DNA of 64,000 nucleotides, taken from SHLQ01 sp964517125 (lineage in GTDB: Bacteria; Actinomycetota; Acidimicrobiia; Acidimicrobiales; SHLQ01). Both the position numbers and the translations under genes were made by a program. Shown here piece by piece: positions 42,269 to 50,755 of this stretch. The first letter of the stretch is position 1. Every line of letters starts with the position of its first letter. The stretch spans positions 1 to 64,000 of the forward strand of contig CAZFBD010000014.1 of NCBI GenBank assembly GCA_964517125.1, written 5' to 3'. A model generated the notes under the pieces. The model saw nothing but the letters and a program-made list of their open reading frames with translations. It was not told the DNA's origin and ran no database searches.

Positions 42269-43093
42269 GTGGGCGAGCCCGAATTCGAACCGATCCACGA
42301 CCCGCCTTCCCGAGCGTCCGGGGAACACCACCTCGTGGTGCGCCATGAGGGAAAGGTCGTCGTGGTCGAGGACGCGGCTGGAGTGTCATTGCCGAGCTTC
42401 GAACGCGTGGCCCACGTCCTGACCACCGAGGCGCTCGTGATCGGTCGGGAGCAGTCTCGACACTGGTGGGCCGGTGAAGCCATCGAGCTCGGTGACCTTC
42501 CCGAGTCGGCCCGACTCGTCGACCTGCGTTCGCTCCACGGCCGGGTGCCCGACACACACTGGAACATCGCCGGCAGGGCAACCCAACTTCTGGACTGGCA
42601 GCGCGACCACGCGCATTGTGGCCGTTGCGGGGCTCCGACCGAGCGTGCCGCCGGCGAACGGGCGTTGCGGTGCCCGGTCGATGGTCTCACGGTGTACCCC
42701 CGGCTGTCCCCGGCGGTGATCGTTCTGATCGAACGCGACGATGGGCGTGCGCTGCTGGCCCGCAGCGGTCGGTGGGACATCCCCATGTTCAGCACACTCG
42801 CCGGCTTCGTCGAGCCGGGCGAGTCGCTCGAGGACACGGTGCATCGCGAGATCCGCGAAGAGGTCGGCGTCGAGGTCACCGATGTCCGCTACGTGTCGAG
42901 CCAGCCCTGGCCGTTTCCCAACAGCCTCATGCTCGGATTCGCTTCACGATGGGCCGGTGGCGAGGTGGTGGTCGACGGCGACGAGATCGCCGAGGCCAGG
43001 TGGTTCCATCACGATGATCTGCCGATGATCCCACCACCGATGTCGATTGCCCGTGAGCTCATCGACGGGTGGATCGCCCGCCAGCGCGGCTGA
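42269..43093 (+). CDS. nudC: NAD+ diphosphatase (NudC-like)
   Basis: This 274-residue NUDIX enzyme cleaves NAD(H) to NMN and AMP and can remove NAD caps from RNA. The Nudix box is GFVEPGESLEDTVHREIREEVGVEV, followed by the NudC signature SQPWPFPNSLM. The zinc ribbon reads HCGRCGAPT...LRCPVDG, so the fourth Cys seems replaced. GTG 42269 follows GAGGAG. It is the last gene of the 37534 operon. Confidence 0.88.
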   Translation: MGEPEFEPIHDPPSRASGEHHLVVRHEGKVVVVEDAAGVSLPSFERVAHVLTTEALVIGREQSRHWWAGEAIELGDLPESARLVDLRSLHGRVPDTHWNIAGRATQLLDWQRDHAHCGRCGAPTERAAGERALRCPVDGLTVYPRLSPAVIVLIERDDGRALLARSGRWDIPMFSTLAGFVEPGESLEDTVHREIREEVGVEVTDVRYVSSQPWPFPNSLMLGFASRWAGGEVVVDGDEIAEARWFHHDDLPMIPPPMSIARELIDGWIARQRG

Positions 43094-43099
43094 CCGGAA

Positions 43100-44767
43100 T
43101 CAACTCCGGAGCCACGCACTTTCGTAGGGCCCGAGCTGCACCGCACCGGTGCCCTGACGGCTCGACAGCAGATCCCGCCAGGTGGACGGAACATTGGCCT
43201 CGGCTGCCTGGTCCGACATGTTGTGTAGCGCCGTGATTCTTTCCGGGCCGCTTCCGCGTTCGATACGCAGCACCGGGCCGTCGGAGGACACGTGTTGTTC
43301 GGCGTCGGGGTGGAAGGCGGGCTGGCGTCGGCGGAGCTGCGCTCGTTCCAACAACAGGTCCATCAGGCGGGACTGCCAGCTGCTGCCACCTCGTGGGGGC
43401 ACATCGTCCAGGGCCACCCGGGACCGGTTGATGGATCGGCGCACGTCGTCGTGTCGGACCGCGTCGAGGTCGCTGGTGGTGGCCAGGACGCTGTTGATGT
43501 AGAACGCCGGCACGCCGGCAAGTGAGAGGACGACCGTGTGTGCAAGCACGATGCGGTCGATCATGTGTGGGTCGTCGGCTCCGCCGAACAGGTCGGGGAG
43601 TGCGATGTTGATTTCGTAGGGGTACGGCTTGCCGGCTCGGTGGTAGGTCCCGTGAAGGCCGCCTCGTGCTTCGGCGACATCGACCAGCCCCGCAATCTCC
43701 TCGTCGCTGAGGAAGCCCTCGGCCGGGCGTACCCCGATGCCATCGTGCGAGGACAGGAAGTTGAACAGGGTGGCACCTGCGGGTGGTGCTGGCACCGAGC
43801 CGAGCCAATCGGCGAGCCGGTCCGCTCGGCCGTTGAGAACACCGTCGACGAGCAGCGGCGGCAGGGTGAAGTTGTAGATCAGGTGTGCTTCGTCGCCGGT
43901 GCCGAAGTACGAGCGATTCTCGGCATCGGGCACATTCGTCTCGGTGAGTACCGCAACCTGCGGTGCTCGTACAGCAAGCAGGGTCCGAAGGAGTTTGACG
44001 AACTCATGGGTCTGGGGAAGGTGCACACTCGTGGTGCCCGGGATCTTCCACAGGAACGCAATGGCGTCGAGGCGCAGGAAGCGGGCGCCGTTGCGGATGT
44101 ACAGGTCGACGATCTCGAACATTTCACAGACGAGCTCGGGGTTCGACCAGTCGAGGTCGGCCTGGTCATCGCTGAAGGTGGTCCAGACATGACGTGTTCC
44201 GGCAGCTGTTTCGAACGGCGTCAGGAGCGGTAGCGACCGCGGTCGAACGACGTCGGACAGGTCATCGCTGGGGTCGGCCGTGCGGATCCAGGACCTGCCG
44301 GGTTCCTCGTCTGCGAGAAATTGTGTGAACCACTCGGAGCTCGTGGAGACGTGGTTGGCGACGAGGTCGAACATGAGGTCGGCGTTGCGTTCGATCCGGC
44401 CGATGTCGGACCATGTGCCCAACTCGGGATCGACCTGCCGGTAGTCGATCACGGCGAAGCCACGGTCGGAGCTGTACGGCCCGAACGGCAGGATGTGGAT
44501 GATGCTGAACGCCTCGTTCAACCGGTCCTGGATGAGTCCTGCGAGCGCAGCGAGGGGCGTGCCACGGCCGGTGACCGAGTCGCCGTAGGTGATGAGCGCG
44601 ATGTCGTCTTCGGTCCAGCGTTCGACCGGTTCTGGGCTCGGTTGTGATCGACCGATTCCGATTGCGGAGATGAGCGCATCGGCGAGGCCCGGATTGGGGT
44701 CTCCCCAGATGGCAGCGACGTGGGCATCGACCTGAGCGGCGAGACCGGTGCGGCCGTCTGCTGACAT
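43100..44767 (-). CDS. GH13_18 sugar phosphorylase (sucrose/glucosylglycerate phosphorylase type)
   Basis: This 555-residue GH13 enzyme has LITYGDSVTGRG, LPFGPYSSDRGFAVIDY and LMFDLVANHVSTSSEWF. The nucleophile Asp is in FLRLDAIAFLWK, the acid/base Glu in AVLTETNVP, and LSSHDGIGVRP follows. This matches subfamily 18, whose members phosphorolyse sucrose, sucrose 6-phosphate, glucosylglycerate or glucosylglycerol. The neighbouring GT81-like gene favours glucosylglycerate (inference). It converges with nudC with 6 bases between stops. Confidence 0.85.
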   Translation of the reverse strand: MSADGRTGLAAQVDAHVAAIWGDPNPGLADALISAIGIGRSQPSPEPVERWTEDDIALITYGDSVTGRGTPLAALAGLIQDRLNEAFSIIHILPFGPYSSDRGFAVIDYRQVDPELGTWSDIGRIERNADLMFDLVANHVSTSSEWFTQFLADEEPGRSWIRTADPSDDLSDVVRPRSLPLLTPFETAAGTRHVWTTFSDDQADLDWSNPELVCEMFEIVDLYIRNGARFLRLDAIAFLWKIPGTTSVHLPQTHEFVKLLRTLLAVRAPQVAVLTETNVPDAENRSYFGTGDEAHLIYNFTLPPLLVDGVLNGRADRLADWLGSVPAPPAGATLFNFLSSHDGIGVRPAEGFLSDEEIAGLVDVAEARGGLHGTYHRAGKPYPYEINIALPDLFGGADDPHMIDRIVLAHTVVLSLAGVPAFYINSVLATTSDLDAVRHDDVRRSINRSRVALDDVPPRGGSSWQSRLMDLLLERAQLRRRQPAFHPDAEQHVSSDGPVLRIERGSGPERITALHNMSDQAAEANVPSTWRDLLSSRQGTGAVQLGPYESAWLRS

Positions 44768-44825
44768 CAGAAAAGCCTACGACACGGTCGACGTGAGGTC
44801 GGCGATTACCGGGCAGGATTGTGCG

Positions 44826-47303
44826 GTGAGCCAGCGACCTCCACACACCCTCCTCCCGATCGAGGACGTCATCGACGACGTACGTGCGGCACTCGCCGGT
44901 CCGGGCATTGGCGTACTCACGGCAGAGCCGGGAGCTGGCAAGACCACCGTCGTCCCGCTGCGGCTTCTGGGTGAGGATTGGTTGGGCGACCAGGTGATCC
45001 TGGTTCTCGAGCCCCGGCGCGTGGCCGCCCGGGCGGTCGCCCGACGCATGGCATCGCTCCTGGGCGAGTCGGTGGGCGACACGGTGGGCTGGCGCACTCG
45101 GGACGACAAACGGGTTGGGCCAGGTACCCGAATCGAGGTCATCACCGAGGGCATCCTGACTCGGCGATTGCAACGGGACCCGTCCCTTCCCGGCGTCGGT
45201 GCAGTGATCTTCGATGAGTTTCACGAGCGGAGTGTGCACGCCGACCTGGGGCTGGCGCTCGCGCTCGAGGTCCGCGACGAGATTCGCAACGACCTCCGGG
45301 TGCTCGTGATGTCGGCCACGATCGATGCCGAGGCGGTGGCGCAGCTGCTCGGCGGCGACGGCGAGTCATCGCCGGTCGTCGACTGTGCCGGCAGGAGCCA
45401 TCCCGTCGACGTCATCTGGCGACCAAGGGGTAAGCGGGACAAGGTCGAACCAGCGGTGGTGTCGGCTGTGCAGGAAGCGCTCGAGCATCCGGGTGACGTG
45501 CTCGTGTTTCTTCCGGGGGTTGGGGAGATCACGCGCACTGTGCGACAGCTGCAGGGACGGGTCGATGCCGAGGTCCTGCCGTTGTACGGCGCGCTGTCGC
45601 CCGCTGAGCAGGACGCCGCGCTGCAGATCATTCCGGGGCGCCGTCGGGTCGTGGTGGCCACCGATGTGGCTGAGACCTCGCTCACGGTCGATGGGATCGG
45701 CACGGTGGTCGACAGCGGACTGGCACGCCGGCCCAGCTACGACCCCGCCACGGGTCTGTCCAAGCTGTTGACCACGGACCATTCTCAAGCGTCGGCAGCG
45801 CAGCGGGCAGGTCGCGCCGGCCGGCTTGGTCCCGGCGTGGCGATCCGGCTGTGGTCGAAGATGGAACACGCAGCGCGACGTAAACACGATGCGCCCGAGA
45901 TCCTGCAGATCGACCTGGCGTCGGTTCTGCTGGAGGCGATGGCCTGGGGAGTCGAGGGTCCGTCGGGACTCCGGTTGCTGGACCAGCCGAGCCAGAAGGC
46001 GGTCGATGAAGCGACCGAGGTGCTGTCGATGCTTGGTGCGATCGATGCCGACGGTCGGATCTCGTCAGATGGCCGCAGGATTCTTGCGTTGCCGTTGCAC
46101 CCCCGGCTCGGGGCAATGGTGGCTGCGGTGGGCGATGGTCCGCTGGGGTGGCCGGCGGCGGTGCTGGCGACCCTGATGACCGAGCGAGATGTCATTGGCG
46201 GCCGGCCACGGGAACGGCCCGTCGATCTGTGGACCCGCGTCCAACTCGTTGTGGACGGGACCTTCTCTGTTCCGGATGCGGACATCGCTGCAGTGCGGCT
46301 GGTTCGGAGGCGAGCCGAGGACCTGCTCCGCCGGACCGGAGCGCCGCAGTCCACCGTGTCACCCGATGATCTGGGCCGTGCGCTGTCGCTGGCATACCCC
46401 GACCGGATCGCGCAGAAGCGAGCTGGTCAGGGCGGCCGGTTCCGCATGCGCAACGGCATGGGCGCCGCAGTCGATCGAACCGACCCGCTTGCGCACGAGG
46501 AGATGTTGGTGATCGCCGAGGTGACCGGAGACAAGCGCAACGTCGCCATCCGCCGTGCCGCCGGGATCGACCGACTCGACGTGGAGCTCGGATGGGCGGC
46601 CGACATGGAGGAACGGCTGTTCTTCGGGTGGGATGACGAACGGGACGATCTGATCGAGCGCGTGGAACGCCGCCTGGGAGCGCTGGACTTCGGAACACAC
46701 GAGCGACGCCCCGAGCCATCGGATCGTGCCACCGAAGCGCTGGTGGACCGAGTCGTGGACACGAAACTGGAGGCACTGCGCTGGAGCGAGGCGGCCCGCA
46801 ACCTGCAGGCCAGAGCTGCGCTGGTCATGGAACACCGGCCCGCCGAGGGGCTTGTCCGCATCGACGACGCAGCCCTGATTGAGGACGCCGCCGAGGTCTT
46901 CGGAAGTCGCTTGCACGGCGCAACAGGCCGGCGTGAACTCATGGCGCTCGACCTCGTCGAAATTCTTCGCACGCGGCTTGGCTGGGACGCTGCCCGCAAT
47001 CTCGATTCACTCGCTCCTGCGCGCCTGCGATTGCCGGGCGGCAGGGAGGTCACGATCGACTACCGGGCGGAGTCGCCGCGGGTCTCGGTCCGGGCGCAGG
47101 ACGCCTACGGGCTGAACGTCACACCCACGCTGGTCGACGGCGCCGTCCCCGTGACCTTCGAGCTGCTTTCTCCGGCGAACCGACCGATCCAGATCACCTC
47201 GGATCTCGCCGCGTTCTGGGATGGCAGTTGGGCCGAGGTCCGCAAGGACATGGCCGGGCGGTACCCGAAACACTCGTGGCCGGTGAACCCGGGAGAGGGA
47301 TAG
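44826..47303 (+). CDS. hrpB: ATP-dependent helicase HrpB
   Basis: This 825-residue DEAH/RHA-type helicase has motif I AEPGAGKTT, Ia EPRRVAARAVARRMA, II DEFHERS (DEFH rather than DEAH), III SATID, and VI QRAGRAGRLGPG, with the HA2 region and the HrpB C-terminal domain (TLVDGAVPVTFELLSPANRPIQITSDL, ending YPKHSWPVNP). The length is normal. Its cellular role is not well known. GTG 44826 (VSQRPPHTLLPIED) is the homology start; it diverges from the GH13_18 gene. Confidence 0.94.
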   Translation: MSQRPPHTLLPIEDVIDDVRAALAGPGIGVLTAEPGAGKTTVVPLRLLGEDWLGDQVILVLEPRRVAARAVARRMASLLGESVGDTVGWRTRDDKRVGPGTRIEVITEGILTRRLQRDPSLPGVGAVIFDEFHERSVHADLGLALALEVRDEIRNDLRVLVMSATIDAEAVAQLLGGDGESSPVVDCAGRSHPVDVIWRPRGKRDKVEPAVVSAVQEALEHPGDVLVFLPGVGEITRTVRQLQGRVDAEVLPLYGALSPAEQDAALQIIPGRRRVVVATDVAETSLTVDGIGTVVDSGLARRPSYDPATGLSKLLTTDHSQASAAQRAGRAGRLGPGVAIRLWSKMEHAARRKHDAPEILQIDLASVLLEAMAWGVEGPSGLRLLDQPSQKAVDEATEVLSMLGAIDADGRISSDGRRILALPLHPRLGAMVAAVGDGPLGWPAAVLATLMTERDVIGGRPRERPVDLWTRVQLVVDGTFSVPDADIAAVRLVRRRAEDLLRRTGAPQSTVSPDDLGRALSLAYPDRIAQKRAGQGGRFRMRNGMGAAVDRTDPLAHEEMLVIAEVTGDKRNVAIRRAAGIDRLDVELGWAADMEERLFFGWDDERDDLIERVERRLGALDFGTHERRPEPSDRATEALVDRVVDTKLEALRWSEAARNLQARAALVMEHRPAEGLVRIDDAALIEDAAEVFGSRLHGATGRRELMALDLVEILRTRLGWDAARNLDSLAPARLRLPGGREVTIDYRAESPRVSVRAQDAYGLNVTPTLVDGAVPVTFELLSPANRPIQITSDLAAFWDGSWAEVRKDMAGRYPKHSWPVNPGEG

Positions 47304-47371
47304 GCCGAATCGTGCGCGTCCGGCGGCCGCAGATCTTCGTTGGCTCGGGCACCATCTGCTAGACCGTGTCC

Positions 47372-47800
47372 ATGAACGTTGCCGTCGTGTACGAGTCCAG
47401 AACGGGAACCACCCAACGCGCTGCTCAGCTTGTGGCTGGCGGGTTGCAGGGGGCAGGCGCCGAGGTCACCATCGCTCCGATGAACGAGCTGGATTTCACC
47501 GATCTGGCACAGGCCGACCTCATCGTGGTCGGGACCTGGACCGACGGGCTCTTCTTCTTCGGCCAGCGGCCGGGTGGTGCCGGCAAGATCGCGTCGAGCC
47601 TGCCCGAGATCTGGGACAAGCGGACCTGGTCATTCGTGACCTACGCAAAGAACCCGGGCCGCAGCCACAACAAGCTGGGCGAGTTGCTCGAGGCCAAGGG
47701 TGCCCGTTCGCTCGGTGCGTCGGCCATGCACCGGCACCGACTGCAGGACGACGCCACCGTCCTGGTCGACGAGATCATCGAGCACTTCGCCGAGAACTGA
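47372..47800 (+). CDS. Flavodoxin-like protein
   Basis: This 142-residue flavodoxin-fold protein has an FMN phosphate-binding loop (YESRTGTTQRAAQ) and VVGTWTDGLFFFGQRPGG around the isoalloxazine site. It may be an electron carrier; the partner is unknown. ATG 47372 is chosen, with GTG 47366 two codons before. It converges with the substrate-binding lipoprotein, 5 bases apart. Confidence 0.75.
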   Translation: MNVAVVYESRTGTTQRAAQLVAGGLQGAGAEVTIAPMNELDFTDLAQADLIVVGTWTDGLFFFGQRPGGAGKIASSLPEIWDKRTWSFVTYAKNPGRSHNKLGELLEAKGARSLGASAMHRHRLQDDATVLVDEIIEHFAEN

Positions 47801-47805
47801 GACCG

Positions 47806-48948
47806 TCAGTCGGTCGCAATCGATCGTGAGAACGACGCGTCGCCGTCATCGACGGTGATCAGTCGATAGGTCCGGCCCGCAGTTTGCCGCGTGTCGGGGT
47901 CCACCAGCAGTACGCCGCTCGGAGCATCGAATTCCTGATCGATGACCGCGTCGTTCAGTCGCTGCGAGCCGACCGAGTCGGCGGCGTCTGCTGCCAGCAT
48001 CAGCATGGCGACGGTGTCCAGCACCAGGGCGTCGGCGGCCGACTCGCCGTCGACGAAGGTGTCGACGACGTCGACGGGGTCATCGCCATGACGGCTGGCG
48101 GGAGCCATCAGGTGAAGTTCGGTTGTGTCCGCCGACCAGTTCTCCTCGTCGGCGAACCAGGGGAGAATCAGGGGTTGGTCATGGCCGGCCGTCCGGAGCG
48201 CATCCACGAGCGGGCCGACCGTGCCCGGCAATGCACACACCGCAAGAACATCGGCTTCGGCAAGCTGTTCGCCCACGCCACCGACCACGTCCTCCACCGG
48301 GTCAAGGACACCGGTGAAGGACACGGCTTCATCGACCGTGCCGCCTCGGCGTTCGAATGACTCGGTGAAACCGACACAGATGTCTTCGACGTCCTTGAGC
48401 AGATCGGAGCTGACGACGGCGGCAGTCTCGTGGCCTTCCTGCCGCGCCCAGATGGCCATGGCTTCGTCCACATGCCCGAGGTGCGCGAGGTCCGCAAACA
48501 GCGGTGAGCGATCGATGACCGGCTGGGGCATTGCGGCGCAGCCAGTGACGGTGAACAACGAGCGGTCGGCGGCAGCTTCGGCGATGAGGGGTACCGATGT
48601 GGTGTCGCAGGTGGTCAGCAGAACGGTGACGCCAAGTTCCGTCAGAACGTCGAGCGCGCCGGGGATGTCGGCGGGTTCGTCGATCGGGGTGACCTCGAGC
48701 TGCAGCGCGTAGGCCCCGTCGATCTGTTCGGTTGCGTCTCGGAACCGTTCAATGATGCGGTTGTCGCGTTCGCGGCTCGGACTGTTCTGATCGATCACCG
48801 CCCCGACCCGCAACACGGGTTGGCCCGAACGGACGACGTCGACCGCCGACTCGACTGCGATGGGGTCGGCAAGGTCGGCGTCGCTGTTCGTGCAGCCTGA
48901 AGCAAGGGTCACTGCAGCCACCGTGGCGGCTGCAGTCCGGGTCAACAC
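47806..48948 (-). CDS. Periplasmic-binding-fold lipoprotein (branched-chain amino-acid receptor type)
   Basis: This 380-residue lipoprotein has the lipobox TLASGC. The fold is that of type I solute-binding proteins (Peripla_BP_6): VLRVGAVIDQNSPSRERDNRIIERF, DVLTELGVTVLLTTCDTTSVPLIAEAA, then LADLAHLGHVDEAMAIWARQEG and VEDICVGFTESFERRGG. No ABC permease or ATPase genes are adjacent, so it may act as a receptor or serve a remote transporter. GTG 48948 overlaps the stop of the PNPOx-like gene by 7 bases. Confidence 0.72.
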   Translation of the reverse strand: MLTRTAAATVAAVTLASGCTNSDADLADPIAVESAVDVVRSGQPVLRVGAVIDQNSPSRERDNRIIERFRDATEQIDGAYALQLEVTPIDEPADIPGALDVLTELGVTVLLTTCDTTSVPLIAEAAADRSLFTVTGCAAMPQPVIDRSPLFADLAHLGHVDEAMAIWARQEGHETAAVVSSDLLKDVEDICVGFTESFERRGGTVDEAVSFTGVLDPVEDVVGGVGEQLAEADVLAVCALPGTVGPLVDALRTAGHDQPLILPWFADEENWSADTTELHLMAPASRHGDDPVDVVDTFVDGESAADALVLDTVAMLMLAADAADSVGSQRLNDAVIDQEFDAPSGVLLVDPDTRQTAGRTYRLITVDDGDASFSRSIATD

Positions 48949-49298
48949 GTTGCGGTGTCGCCCTGTTCGGGTGCGGGACGGTGCAGCACGGCTGCAGAGA
49001 TGACGATGGAGAGCGTGTCGTCGGTGATGGTGCCCGCGCCATCGGCGATGAGGCTGAACTCCTGTCCGGGGACCGCGGGCCACAGCAACGAGAGCGGGCC
49101 GCCACCTTCGTCCAGATGGCGGGACACACCCCGGCCGAAGCCGACACACACCGCAGTGGTGACGTCGCCGTGCTCGATGGATACGCGCACATGGTTGATG
49201 CGGGCGCTTCCATCGGCGCCGGCATAGACCAGGAACGGGGTGGGGCCGTAGGGCGCAGCTGTTGCGGCCAGATCCTGCGGCTCGACGCGATGGCTCAT
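48942..49298 (-). CDS. PNPOx-like split-barrel protein
   Basis: This 118-residue protein is of the FMN-binding split-barrel fold: PYGPTPFLVYAGADGSARINHVRVSIEHGDV, then GPLSLLWPAVPGQEFSLIADGAGTI, ending in AAVLHRPAP. Such small PNPOx-like proteins bind flavin or F420. It overlaps the next gene, so the two are translationally coupled. ATG 49298. Confidence 0.6.
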   Translation of the reverse strand: MSHRVEPQDLAATAAPYGPTPFLVYAGADGSARINHVRVSIEHGDVTTAVCVGFGRGVSRHLDEGGGPLSLLWPAVPGQEFSLIADGAGTITDDTLSIVISAAVLHRPAPEQGDTATC

Positions 49299-49446
49299 GG
49301 CTCCATGATGGCGCAGTCGACCCGTCGGGGGAAGCCGGTGGCCCCGCAGAACGATGCGACGCGAGGTGACTATTGTCTCACCCAGCGTGCCGTTTGCGCA
49401 TTTCGTCCCAGAAGATGCCACAATTTCCCACGTGGAGTGGCCGGGT

Positions 49447-49500
49447 GAAATTCCCTGTTTGAAATTCGAACGGTCACGGTGAAATACTGACGGGGAAATT
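49447..49500. promoter_or_regulatory. AT-richer regulatory stretch with paired GAAATT repeats
   Basis: GAAATT/A occurs at 49447, 49461, 49481 and 49495: two pairs with the same 14-base spacing, 34 bases apart. An inverted copy (AATTTC) lies at about 49423. TTGAAA (49459-49464) and AATACT (49483-49488) could be a promoter with an 18-base spacer. It lies in the 264-base gap before the 49563 gene and is much lower in GC than its surroundings. Nothing else was seen in that gap. Confidence 0.45.
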
Positions 49501-49562
49501 CAACACCACACGGCGTTGGGGGTCTCGAGATGACATTCGGCGGATCAAGTCAGTGAGTATGT

Positions 49563-50693
49563 GTGAAGTATGAGGGCGAACTGCCCCGGGGAGTCAACCG
49601 TAGAGGTGGCCCCGGTTGGTGGATGGACAATGAAGGGCGTTGGAGGGCTCCGGAGGAATGGCCGGAGGACTACCCCCCATTGCCCGGTTGGGTGCGTACG
49701 GCATCCGGCCGATGGTCCGCGCCCACGGGAGTCCACGCAGCTGACGAGCAGGTCGAGACCCGCTGGACCCGCGCCAGCGCCGCCTCGACCGAGAGCGCGA
49801 AGCCCGCTGCCACCGCGGTCATTGACAAGGTGGAAGCACCCGTCCGCACACGACGTTCCCGTCAGGCCCGCGCCGACCGACGCGCCATGTTCCTGGTCAC
49901 TGGGGCAATCGCCGGTGCACTCCTGTTGCTCGTCGGAGCCCTGGTGCTCATCGCACAGGCCGGCGCCACCCAGGATCCCGATTCCGCCGAGGTTGCCGGC
50001 CCCGTGGTCTACGCCGCCGAAACCGAGGAGGATCTGAGCGCACGTCGGGTGGCTGCCGCAACCAAACGCCCCGACCTCGCCCGCGAGCAACTGGCCGTCC
50101 TTCCCGAACCACGCACCCTTCCGGACCCAGCTCCGTTGTTCGACGCATCCGAATGGGACGTGGTCGACTCGGGCTGCCTCTCCATCGCCGAGCAGGTGCT
50201 CCTTGCCCGTTCCGCCGTCGACGTCACGTTCGCCGACAACATGGAGTGTGTGCCCGACGCCGGCAGCTGGACCGACGTGTACGTGGGCCGGACCATCACC
50301 CGCACCCTCGACGCCGAGGTCGTCATGCACATCCCCGTCGATCGCGTCTGGGCGGCCGGCGGCTGGAACTGGACCCCCGACACCCGTCAGGCGTTCCTGA
50401 ACGATCTGGACCATCCGGCCACGCAGCAGGTCGTTGCGTCGGGCACCGGGCACAACCCGCGGTCGCAGGGCCCGGCGCAGTGGCGGCCGGGCAACAGCGA
50501 CAGCTGGTGCAGCTATGCCGTGGACTGGATCGCCGTCTCCCACCGGTGGAATCTGAGCGTGACCGAGGCCGAGCGCACGGCCCTCTCTGAGATGCTCGAC
50601 TCGTGTGCAGCGCCTGGGAGCTCCGGGGCCAACGTCGCCACGACGACACTCGACGAACCGGCACTTCCCGCCATCTCCCTCCTTGGCCAGTAG
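49563..50693 (+). CDS. Membrane-anchored protein with degenerate GmrSD-type HNH domain
   Basis: This 376-residue protein opens with a Trp/Pro-rich cytoplasmic part (GWWMDNEGRWRAPEEW, PPLPGWVRTASGRWSAP). One membrane helix (MFLVTGAIAGALLLLVGALV) and an outer domain of about 240 residues follow. The outer part resembles secreted actinobacterial DUF1524/HNH proteins: GSWTDVYVGRT, WAAGGWNWTPDTRQAFLNDLD, GHNPRSQGPAQWRPG, SWCSYAVDWIAV, ending in LDSC. The canonical D-H is M-H here and the N-x-x-K-G-D motif is NPRSQGP, so nuclease activity is doubtful. GTG 49563. Confidence 0.6.
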   Translation: MKYEGELPRGVNRRGGPGWWMDNEGRWRAPEEWPEDYPPLPGWVRTASGRWSAPTGVHAADEQVETRWTRASAASTESAKPAATAVIDKVEAPVRTRRSRQARADRRAMFLVTGAIAGALLLLVGALVLIAQAGATQDPDSAEVAGPVVYAAETEEDLSARRVAAATKRPDLAREQLAVLPEPRTLPDPAPLFDASEWDVVDSGCLSIAEQVLLARSAVDVTFADNMECVPDAGSWTDVYVGRTITRTLDAEVVMHIPVDRVWAAGGWNWTPDTRQAFLNDLDHPATQQVVASGTGHNPRSQGPAQWRPGNSDSWCSYAVDWIAVSHRWNLSVTEAERTALSEMLDSCAAPGSSGANVATTTLDEPALPAISLLGQ

Positions 50694-50755
50694 CGCCACC
50701 GGAATCACTCCGCAGGTTGCCGCTCCAGCGACCCGCTGCGCATTAGGTTGATCCG

